Positions 1 to 5,936 of a stretch of DNA of 5,936 bases are shown here, one piece after another. The stretch is from Opitutia bacterium. Its GTDB lineage: Bacteria > Verrucomicrobiota > Verrucomicrobiia > Opitutales > Seribacteraceae. Numbering within the stretch: position 1 is the first letter of the stretch; every line of letters begins with the position of its first letter. Below the pieces are notes generated by a model that saw nothing but the letters and a program-made list of their open reading frames with translations, was not told the DNA's origin and made no database searches. Both the position numbers and the translations under genes were made by a program. The stretch lies in NCBI GenBank assembly GCA_018695085.1, contig JABHOU010000450.1, forward strand, positions 1 to 5,936, read 5' to 3'.

Positions 1-1298
1 TCGGATGCCGACTTTACTTGATATTTCTCAATCAGATTTTCAAACGGTGATTTGGGACCGTAGAACGGGCCTTCAACTTCCATCCATTTGGCAAAGATTG
101 TATCCTTCGGTGCACTTGGTTCGATGGGTTTATAGTGGTGGTAGAACTGTTCAAACCCGGGTCCGCCCCGTTTGTCTTCGAGTGCGAAGACATGTTTGCG
201 GGATTGGTGCCAGTGTTTCGGACGAAAGTCTGGTGCGAAAACCGGATGATACTCCGCCTCATGTACCGAAGGTTGATCTATCGTTCCTTGAATCCAAAAA
301 CTACCGATAGCTCTACCGTGCTTGCCACTGAATCTTCCATTGTGCTCCATCAGACGAACGCCCCGGCGTACTTTTACGCCGTCGACGATTCCGCCGCAAA
401 AACGAACGCGATAATGAGCTCTCGCATCGTGGCGGAAGAAGACCCCCACATGTTCCACAAGCAGGTCATGCGACAACATGCGACCTTTGTCATGGATGTG
501 CATATTCCGCTGGTAGTACTGTTCCTGACCTTTCCATACGCCGTTTTGCGCATTTGGTCCATCGGTGTCGTACTTTTTCCATTCTTCTTGGGTTAGTCCG
601 GCTTCAGCGGGCGTCTTTCCCTCTTTCTTGACCAACCTGACTTTTTCCATGAACTCATAGATCCGCTTGCTCCGGGTTTCGGTATTGGCAAACTCTCGTC
701 GTTCAAGCACTTTGGATTCCTGGCGTGGTTCAGAAGCCCAATGCAGAGCTGTTTTGGCGACTTCCTGAGCAAATTTGAAATAGGTTTCCAGTTGCATCGC
801 GGTGAGTGACTGGTTTTGTCCAATCGTGTCAAAACGACCGCTCGGATCATCAGGGAGTTTCTCTCCATTAATCCGGATGCCCATTAAATCCTTGATGGTC
901 GTAACGTATTCACGCTTGTTTAATCGGCGTAGGGCGATTTCCCCCCCGCTGTCTCGGAGCATCTTCTGGGCGGATTGTAAGGATTCAGTAAGATCACCGA
1001 CAACCTTGGCCAATTCTTCCTTGCCTGGTTGCGCTTTCTTCTTAGGGGGCATCTCTCCCGAATTGAGCTGGTCTAGAATATCCTGCCAGTGCTGGGCGTC
1101 CGTCCCGTTGGTTATGGAGCGGGTCAGTCTTTCGAGGTCGAGATCTGCTTTGGCTGTATCCGAGTCGTGGCAGTCAAAGCAATAGGTTTCAAAAAAGGGT
1201 TCGATTGAATCACGGATCGATACTTTGGCATTTGCAACCCAAAGAGTGGCTTGGATAATTCCAAACCAAAGGAGATATTCTAATCGTAGTTTTATCAA
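1..1298 (-). CDS. Planctomycete-type cytochrome (PSCyt1/DUF1587 family) protein, second tandem copy, C-terminus outside window
   Basis: The frame is open for 432 codons from a TTG at 1298 to the left edge, without frameshift; the 3' part is cut off. Nearest in-frame upstream stop is a TAG inside the end of the preceding gene. The TTG start gives a good signal peptide: basic K3 and R5, hydrophobic residues 8-21, then VANA-K with likely cleavage after A24. The haem motif CFDCH follows at residues 40-44, then GEMPPKKK near 81-88 and a DUF1587 segment with LRRLNKREY. The first in-frame ATG is the Met of GEMPP and would delete both signal peptide and haem motif, so TTG is preferred. The TTG lies 5 bp after the stop of the upstream paralog, suggesting translational coupling; no clear Shine-Dalgarno is seen. 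The DUF1595/1592/1588/1585 part is expected beyond the edge. The middle region (267-388) is histidine-rich, unlike the paralog. Family members are predicted exported haem proteins; the reaction is unknown. Confidence 0.9.
   Translation of the reverse strand, partial: MIKLRLEYLLWFGIIQATLWVANAKVSIRDSIEPFFETYCFDCHDSDTAKADLDLERLTRSITNGTDAQHWQDILDQLNSGEMPPKKKAQPGKEELAKVVGDLTESLQSAQKMLRDSGGEIALRRLNKREYVTTIKDLMGIRINGEKLPDDPSGRFDTIGQNQSLTAMQLETYFKFAQEVAKTALHWASEPRQESKVLERREFANTETRSKRIYEFMEKVRLVKKEGKTPAEAGLTQEEWKKYDTDGPNAQNGVWKGQEQYYQRNMHIHDKGRMLSHDLLVEHVGVFFRHDARAHYRVRFCGGIVDGVKVRRGVRLMEHNGRFSGKHGRAIGSFWIQGTIDQPSVHEAEYHPVFAPDFRPKHWHQSRKHVFALEDKRGGPGFEQFYHHYKPIEPSAPKDTIFAKWMEVEGPFYGPKSPFENLIEKYQVKSAS
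931..1001 (-). repeat. 71-bp perfect direct repeat, copy in the downstream paralog
   Basis: This stretch is identical base for base to 3555-3625, in the same orientation and reading frame. It encodes about 24 residues covering GDLTESLQSAQKMLRDSGGE and its edges, between the MPPKKK motif and the DUF1587 helix. The bases directly outside differ (930 t against 3554 c; 1002 a against 3626 g), and flanking synonymous sites are diverged. It includes a seven-base G run on the coding strand at 941-947. Confidence 0.95.
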
Positions 1299-1303
1299 TG
1301 AAC

Positions 1304-3934
1304 TTAGCTTCGGCTAAAGAGATCACTCAAGACCACTTTGAGGACTATGTCGCGAACTGGATATTTTTCTTTTTCCAGTTCGTTCAGGGCTTTTTCGATG
1401 ATCGGACGATCGGTAAAACTGACATCCCGACCGAGGGCATAACATAAAAGCTCCTCAAACAGGGACGCGGCGACCTGTCTTTGCTGTTTCATCAGGGCGG
1501 CTTTCAATCCATTGATATCCTTGAACTTTTCTCCATTGGGAAGTTCCCCACTGGCATCCACAGGATAAAGCTTTCTTTTCGCCCTGGGATTTTTCAGCTG
1601 GTGGAAATGCTCAACATGGGTGACCAGTTCCTTTTCTCGCCACATACCAATAGCGTCGAAGTTTTCCAATCCCAGTCCGATGAAATCAAAGCGGGCATGG
1701 CAGGAAGCACACTGGGCCTTTTGCTGGTGCAGATCGACAAGATCCCGAACACTGGGGAAGGGTTCCGCAGAGGATGCAATAAGCTCGGGAACATTCGGAG
1801 GCGGGGGAGGAGGCGGATCATTGAGCAGGATCTCTTTTACAAGGGCGCCGCGAATGACGGGTGATGTGCGGTTGCCCATCGTGCCGATGGCAAGGAAGGA
1901 GGCCTGGGTCATCAGTCCGCCACGGGGAGAATCTGCACTCAGGCTCACTTTTTGAAAGCCGTTGCCCGAGTATTGGTCATGGAGTCCATACTTTGTGGCA
2001 AGCACACCATCGACAGTAACAAAGTCAGAATCTATCAGATTATTAGCGGGGAGGTTTTCCTTGAGCAATGTCTTGAAAAACTCAACCGGTTCCTGTTTTG
2101 CGGAGTGGATGTATGCATCCGTGAAGTGAAGGTGGAACCGTGAGCTCAGACCAGTGCCATCCAGACGATCCAAATGCATCCATTGGCTGATAAACCCCTT
2201 ATGGAAATTTTCCGCCCGGGCGTGCGATATGAGCCGCTCGGTTTGTTTCAAGAGAACAGACTTATCAAGGAGCGATCCATTTCTGGCCAGTTCGAGTAGC
2301 TCCTGATCAGGTGGCCCGCTCCATAAAAAAGAAGAGAGGCGATTCGCAAGGCTGAGCCCATCCAGTGCCCGATTGTTTTGTTTGTCGTCGTTCGATGGGT
2401 TTACCAAGTAAAGAAAACGGGGAGAAGATAAGATCATCGCCAGTGGGTCCACCATGGCCTTGAGAAAGTTTTTACCCGCTTTCCGCTCAGCCATGTAGTA
2501 AGTGTTTAGTTTCGACACGAACTCATCTGATACTTCCTGACCTCGAAACGCACTTGCGGCAAACATCTTTAGAAACGATCCTGCAAATGCATCTAGTTTC
2601 TCTGGAGTAAGACGCGTTGAGGCGTCTTTGTAGGCGTCTACCATTTTTTCGAATGGTGTTTTCTGGTCGTAAAAAGGCCCCTCCGCCTCCATCCACCTCA
2701 ACAGGATGGTTTCCGTCGGAGCATCGGGTTCGATGGGCCAGTAGTACTGAAAAAGCTGTGCCCTCCCCGGGCCACCGCGCCGATCTTCGAGGAAGGCGAC
2801 TCCTCCCCCTCTCGCCTCCTCATCTGTTGCCGGTCTGAAGTCGTCTTCGAATTCCGGATACCACACCATCTCGTGAGTCGAGGGCTCCTCAATCGACCCG
2901 GTTATGTAGAGACTACCGATCGGTTTTCCGTCCGATGCTTCCAGGTTTCCACTTGTGACCGTCATGCGGATAGATCGTCGAATTTCCACCCCATCCACGA
3001 CACCTGCGGAGGCTCGCAGCCGGTAGTAGGCCCGGGCGTCGCGCTTAAACCCGATCTTGACGCTTTTGCTGAACCTGTTCCGGATCGGTAACATGAGCCC
3101 CAGGCTGTGATACTTCACATTGTCGAAGTACCAGCCGAGGACACTTTTCCGCTCCTGATACTTGGCATGCCGCGGATACTTTTTCGAACCGCGATTGTAG
3201 CTATTCCATTCGTCTTCGGTCAGACCCACTTCTGCCCAGGTGCGATCGGTGTCGTGCACCTCCTGCACCTTATCCAGGATCCCGTAGAACTTCCTTGTTC
3301 CTCTCGACACTTCCTTGGGATCCCTCCGGACCACTTTAGCCTTCTCCCGGGGGAGCATTGCCCAGTGTATCGCCGTTCGAACGACCTCCTGCCCCTGCTC
3401 GAAATAGTTCTCCAAATCCAAGGAACTGAGTATCTGGTCTTGACCAATGGTATCGAAACGGCCACTTGCATCATCTGGCAGTTTTAGGGCAAGGATTCGA
3501 ATTCCCAATAAATCTTTGATGGTCGACTCATATTCCCGTCTATTGATTCGACGCAGGGCGATTTCCCCCCCGCTGTCTCGGAGCATCTTCTGGGCGGATT
3601 GTAAGGATTCAGTAAGATCACCGACGACTTGCGCCAATTCCTCTTTGCCTGGTTGATCCTTCTTTTTTGGGGGCATTTCGCCCGAGTTTAGCTGGTCGAG
3701 AATATCCTGCCAGTTTTGGGCATCCGCGACATCGACGATGGACCGGGTAAGTCCCTCCAGATCAAGGTCTGCCTTGGCGGTGTCAGCATCGTGACAATCG
3801 AAGCAATAGTTTTCAAAAAACGGTTTGATACTCTTGGGTAAAAGAACTTGAGGTTTTGCCACTGCGGACCCCCAGCAAAACAAGGACGGTGCCAATACGA
3901 AAAAGAAAGTGAATCGGTTGGGAGAAGAAATCAT
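1304..3934 (-). CDS. Exported Planctomycete-type cytochrome PSCyt1-DUF1587-DUF1595-DUF1592-DUF1588-DUF1585 protein
   Basis: This is a complete 876-residue protein, within the usual size range of the family. An N-terminal signal peptide has a hydrophobic core at about 9-24 and an AVA-K cleavage site near 26. A PSCyt1 haem-type motif CFDCH lies at 44-48, with GEMPPKKK at 85-92 offering a possible axial Met. DUF1587 follows at about 125-175 (LRRINRREY, DLLGI). A less conserved middle region spans about 180-435, with LEDRRGGPG at 382-390. DUF1595 is at about 445-505 (SPRFLYL at its end), DUF1592 at about 525-650, DUF1588 at about 668-768 (seven prolines at 707-713, second CxxCH as CASCH at 742-746, then GLGLENFDAIG) and DUF1585 at about 805-874 (YALGRDVSF). 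The ATG at 3934 gives the signal peptide directly; no strong Shine-Dalgarno precedes it. It sits 80 bp downstream of the HAD gene and 5 bp upstream of its paralog. Haem attachment and export are inferred; the substrate is unknown. Confidence 0.95.
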   Translation of the reverse strand: MISSPNRFTFFFVLAPSLFCWGSAVAKPQVLLPKSIKPFFENYCFDCHDADTAKADLDLEGLTRSIVDVADAQNWQDILDQLNSGEMPPKKKDQPGKEELAQVVGDLTESLQSAQKMLRDSGGEIALRRINRREYESTIKDLLGIRILALKLPDDASGRFDTIGQDQILSSLDLENYFEQGQEVVRTAIHWAMLPREKAKVVRRDPKEVSRGTRKFYGILDKVQEVHDTDRTWAEVGLTEDEWNSYNRGSKKYPRHAKYQERKSVLGWYFDNVKYHSLGLMLPIRNRFSKSVKIGFKRDARAYYRLRASAGVVDGVEIRRSIRMTVTSGNLEASDGKPIGSLYITGSIEEPSTHEMVWYPEFEDDFRPATDEEARGGGVAFLEDRRGGPGRAQLFQYYWPIEPDAPTETILLRWMEAEGPFYDQKTPFEKMVDAYKDASTRLTPEKLDAFAGSFLKMFAASAFRGQEVSDEFVSKLNTYYMAERKAGKNFLKAMVDPLAMILSSPRFLYLVNPSNDDKQNNRALDGLSLANRLSSFLWSGPPDQELLELARNGSLLDKSVLLKQTERLISHARAENFHKGFISQWMHLDRLDGTGLSSRFHLHFTDAYIHSAKQEPVEFFKTLLKENLPANNLIDSDFVTVDGVLATKYGLHDQYSGNGFQKVSLSADSPRGGLMTQASFLAIGTMGNRTSPVIRGALVKEILLNDPPPPPPPNVPELIASSAEPFPSVRDLVDLHQQKAQCASCHARFDFIGLGLENFDAIGMWREKELVTHVEHFHQLKNPRAKRKLYPVDASGELPNGEKFKDINGLKAALMKQQRQVAASLFEELLCYALGRDVSFTDRPIIEKALNELEKEKYPVRDIVLKVVLSDLFSRS
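3555..3625 (-). repeat. 71-bp perfect direct repeat, copy in the upstream paralog
   Basis: This is the partner of 931-1001, falling at about residues 104-127 of the 876-residue protein. The copies lie 2,624 bp apart. The wider protein block W75-R129 differs from the paralog at only 2 of 55 residues, while protein similarity drops sharply after about residue 195. The seven-base G run on the coding strand is at 3565-3571. Confidence 0.95.
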
Positions 3935-3978
3935 GTAGAGGTTATTTTATCAGTAGGTGCCGGTATGGGTAAATACCT

Positions 3979-3995
3979 GAAAATCTTTGATTTTC
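3979..3995. repeat. Short inverted repeat between HAD gene and PSCyt1 gene
   Basis: GAAAATC and GATTTTC form a perfect 7-bp stem around a 3-base loop within the 80-bp gap. A second small stem, GGTAT/ATACC with a 6-base loop, lies beside it at 3962-3977. In transcription order both fall after the HAD stop and before the PSCyt1 ATG. The first stem is AT-rich and no T-run follows, so it is a poor candidate for an intrinsic terminator. It could be a weak attenuator, an RNA-processing site or chance. Confidence 0.35.
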
Positions 3996-4014
3996 GACAA
4001 ACTTTTCACAGGCA

Positions 4015-4683
4015 TCATCTTAATTTTTGGACGAGCCAGTCTTTGACTTCTTGGACATTCGAAAATTCAGGTATCCAGGACAGTTCAGTTGGTAAGTCGG
4101 TTGTGAATTCACAACGCATCCGGATGGGATGGGCTCCGGATTCGATGGCGGCGTATTGGTTGTAGATACGGTCATCGACCAAGATGGTTTCTTCGGGCTT
4201 GAGATCGTATTTTTGATAGCATTCCCGGAGTCGATCGATTTTAGCAGTGTCGTGCATGAACTTGCCATGCTGCACGCATTCGATGGTCAGGAAGTCGGTT
4301 ACGGGAGCGAGGATATCTTGGAGGTAGGCCATCTTTGCCTCGACATCAAAGGTCGCGGACATGGTGAACTGGCGGTAGCCGCATTCATTCAGTTCCTTGA
4401 GAACTTCGATCACATTTGGATAGAGGGGACGGTTTCTGAAAAAGACCTGGTCTGCACAAAAGTCTCGGTCCATCTCGGTTCCCAGTTCAGGGTGGGTTTT
4501 CAATTCCAAGGCACCATATTCGGGAAGGATCGGTAAGACCTCGGGCAATTGTTCCCATTGCAGGTCTTGGTATTGATCCTGATAGTTGGGATGCCCGGTC
4601 AGGAAATGATAGTAGGCATGGTTCAGATCCGCCAAGACCCCATCGACGTCCCAGAAGATATTTTTGATCGAGGAGGGATCCAT
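4015..4683 (-). CDS. HAD-superfamily hydrolase (probable phosphatase)
   Basis: This 222-residue protein carries the haloacid dehalogenase core in order. Motif I is FWDVDGVLADL at 10-20, with nucleophile D12 and acid/base D14. Motif II is the FTMSAT strand at 106-111, with S109 the likely residue (T107 is an alternative). Motif III is probably K148 in the TAKIDRL helix, and motif IV is ILVDDR at 167-172 with D170 and D171 as Mg2+ ligands, followed by AAIESGAHPIRM. The segment between motifs I and II (about 21-100) would hold the cap; it does not reveal the substrate. There is no signal peptide or membrane segment, so it should be cytoplasmic, unlike the exported products around it. The DxD pair favours phosphatase or phosphotransferase chemistry over dehalogenase. 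It lies 50 bp after the sulfatase stop and 80 bp before the PSCyt1 gene and is probably co-transcribed. Its link to the neighbours is unknown. Confidence 0.88.
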   Translation of the reverse strand: MDPSSIKNIFWDVDGVLADLNHAYYHFLTGHPNYQDQYQDLQWEQLPEVLPILPEYGALELKTHPELGTEMDRDFCADQVFFRNRPLYPNVIEVLKELNECGYRQFTMSATFDVEAKMAYLQDILAPVTDFLTIECVQHGKFMHDTAKIDRLRECYQKYDLKPEETILVDDRIYNQYAAIESGAHPIRMRCEFTTDLPTELSWIPEFSNVQEVKDWLVQKLR

Positions 4684-4733
4684 TTTCTTAAGCGAGACTA
4701 TCGAGGACGAGCGAAAGGATCATTTTCAGAGGT

Positions 4734-5936
4734 TTATTTGTTCAGTTCCGCTAGCGTGAGCTTGCCATCGGCGTTACCATCGCGTCGGCTGAATTGCTTT
4801 TTGAGAGCGGGTAGGTTCCGTCCTTTCGGGTTACCGATGTACTCTTTGAGCGTGAGGAAGCCGTCTTTGTTTTTATCCATTCTTTTGAATTGGGTGGCTG
4901 AATAGGTTTTTTTGGGCTTGGGAGTGGATGCCTTGTCCGGATCGTAATTGGGGTTTGGTTTTGGATAGACCGCACCAGTCTCGGCGAGAAAGCGATCAAG
5001 TTCTCCACTAAGTTCCGTAACTTTTTTTGGATGCTTCTTCGAGAGTTCGTTCTTTTCACCGATATCTTTTTTTAAATGGAACAACCAGTGTTCGTGATCG
5101 CCATTGGGTGCATTGTGAAGCAAGCGTATGAGTTTCCATTCATCATCATAAATGGCGGCGCTGTTGGGTAAGGTATCGGGCACCTTGGTGGTGTGCGGAA
5201 AGTAGGTAAAGATGTACCGCTTGTCCATGGGCTTACCTTCCAGAGCGGGACGGATTGAAAGGCCGTCAAAGGTTTGGTCTGGATCTTTCGGGATTCCAAG
5301 CAGGTCCAGGATCGTGGGGTAGAAATCCGTAGAGGTGATAAGTTCTTCCGATTTGGATTCTTTATCAATATGTCCCGGCCAAACGGCAATGCATGGAACC
5401 CGGACCCCACCATCCCAGTTGTTACCTTTCCCTCCACGTAGTGGTCGGTTGGAGGTCGGTGTGGTACCGTCTACTTCGTTGTACATATTCCCACCATTGT
5501 CGGAATAGAAAAAGATCAGTGTGTTTTGGCTGAGTTTAAGTTCGTCCAATTTATCGAGCACCCGCCCCACGTTGTCATCAAGGGACTTTACCATGGCGGC
5601 ATAGGTGGGTGAGCGTTGGGCGTCGTCGGGATCAATTTTATCCTGATAAGACTCAATGTAGTCAGCCTTTGCATTGAAAGGCCCGTGCACGGAGAATTGC
5701 CAGTAGTTTAAAAAGAAAGGTTTTTTATCCTCCGCCCTCTTTTTAAGATAAACATCAATCTCATCCGCCATTCGATCCTCAATATGTTCGCCTGGATAAG
5801 CCTCCTTGAATTTAGGGAATTTCCACGGAGCTACATAACTGCCAGCCGGGCCGGGGCCATACCAATTGGGTACGTCGACGTCAAAGCCATGATCAAGCGC
5901 GGTGTAGGGACTTCTTCCCAGGTGCCATTTCCCAAA
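4734..5936 (-). CDS. Sulfatase (alkaline-phosphatase superfamily) with C-terminal EF-hand pair, N-terminus outside window
   Basis: The frame is open from the right edge through the stop at 4734, giving 400 residues of a formylglycine-type sulfatase; an internal ATG at 5771 is not the start because core motifs lie upstream of it. Visible motifs, numbered from the edge, are FGKWHLG at 1-7, the VHGPF strand at 83-87, metal-binding FYSDNGG at 143-149, and GGKGNNWDGGVRVP at 168-181, where K172 is the conserved active-site lysine. A DFYPTILDLLG helix follows at 204-214. After a Pro/Lys-rich linker (about 325-345) come two EF-hand loops: DKNKDGFLTLKE at 354-365 and DGNADGKLTLAE at 386-397, both canonical calcium loops. 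The CxPSR formylglycine site and any signal peptide must lie beyond the window, probably over 100 residues upstream. Family knowledge predicts export and hydrolysis of sulfate esters, often on sulfated polysaccharides; the exact substrate cannot be read. It is the first gene of the visible cluster. Confidence 0.95.
   Translation of the reverse strand, partial: FGKWHLGRSPYTALDHGFDVDVPNWYGPGPAGSYVAPWKFPKFKEAYPGEHIEDRMADEIDVYLKKRAEDKKPFFLNYWQFSVHGPFNAKADYIESYQDKIDPDDAQRSPTYAAMVKSLDDNVGRVLDKLDELKLSQNTLIFFYSDNGGNMYNEVDGTTPTSNRPLRGGKGNNWDGGVRVPCIAVWPGHIDKESKSEELITSTDFYPTILDLLGIPKDPDQTFDGLSIRPALEGKPMDKRYIFTYFPHTTKVPDTLPNSAAIYDDEWKLIRLLHNAPNGDHEHWLFHLKKDIGEKNELSKKHPKKVTELSGELDRFLAETGAVYPKPNPNYDPDKASTPKPKKTYSATQFKRMDKNKDGFLTLKEYIGNPKGRNLPALKKQFSRRDGNADGKLTLAELNK

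Noticed and set aside
135..596. Plus-strand open frame of 153 codons, and other plus-strand frames under the PSCyt1 genes (802-1185, 1481-1864, 3107-3487).
   Set aside because: They lie opposite well-supported minus-strand genes, have no recognisable motifs and read as low-complexity shadow protein. Similar shadow peptides at 802-1185 and 3447-3656 simply reflect the paralogous DNA on the other strand.
593..868. Minus-strand frame of 91 codons.
   Set aside because: It overlaps the DUF1587-region coding frame of the downstream paralog in a different frame and has no family features.
1..1298. A degraded pseudogene copy of the PSCyt1 gene, since no ATG-started long reading frame covers this stretch.
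   Set aside because: Translating the minus strand codon by codon shows one unbroken frame of 432 codons from the TTG at 1298 to the edge. It looks absent only because of the non-ATG start and because its stop lies outside the window.
3962..3995. Intrinsic terminator between the HAD gene and the PSCyt1 gene.
   Set aside because: The two stems are short, the better one is AT-rich, and no T-run follows in the direction of transcription.
4015..4268. Second minus-strand frame (82 codons) and plus-strand frame 4129-4536 at the HAD locus.
   Set aside because: The 222-residue HAD frame contains all the conserved motifs; the others overlap it out of frame without recognisable content.
4688..4723. 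Short leader reading frame (ATG to TAA, 11 codons plus stop) ending 4 bp before the HAD start.
   Set aside because: It is too short to judge, has no Shine-Dalgarno or regulatory codon pattern, and a chance ATG in a 50-bp gap is likely.

Overview
All four genes in this window lie on the minus strand, packed head to tail, so the window reads as one directional cluster transcribed from right to left. The gene families point to the PVC group (Planctomycetota, Verrucomicrobiota, Lentisphaerota). Two genes belong to the Planctomycete-type cytochrome family (PSCyt1-DUF1587-DUF1595-DUF1592-DUF1588-DUF1585), and one is a sulfatase with a C-terminal EF-hand pair. Both families are expanded in marine PVC bacteria. 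The base composition looks balanced, and no start codon has a strong Shine-Dalgarno sequence. No tRNA, rRNA, transposase, integrase or CRISPR array is visible.

In transcription order: (1) 5936-4734, a sulfatase cut by the right edge. It retains the GKWHLG, DN and GGxRVP core motifs and two EF-hand calcium loops at the C-terminus. (2) 4683-4015, a 222-residue HAD-superfamily hydrolase with all core motifs, predicted cytoplasmic. (3) 3934-1304, an intact 876-residue exported PSCyt1/DUF1592 protein with two CxxCH motifs. (4) 1298 to the left edge, a second gene of the same family, starting at TTG only 5 bp after the previous stop and open for 432 codons to the window end. Genes 3 and 4 are tandem paralogs. 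The gaps are 50, 80 and 5 bp, which suggests co-transcription. No intergenic stretch exceeds 80 bp.

The general functional picture is exported desulfation of a sulfated glycan or other sulfate ester, encoded beside exported haem-type proteins of unknown reaction. That link is inferred from gene families and neighbourhood only. The most unusual observations concern the paralog pair. They share a 71-bp stretch of perfect DNA identity inside otherwise diverged genes, which looks like gene conversion. The downstream copy is strongly enriched in histidine in its middle region (15 His against 2 in the aligned part of its partner). Its signal peptide and haem motif are recovered only if the TTG start is accepted.
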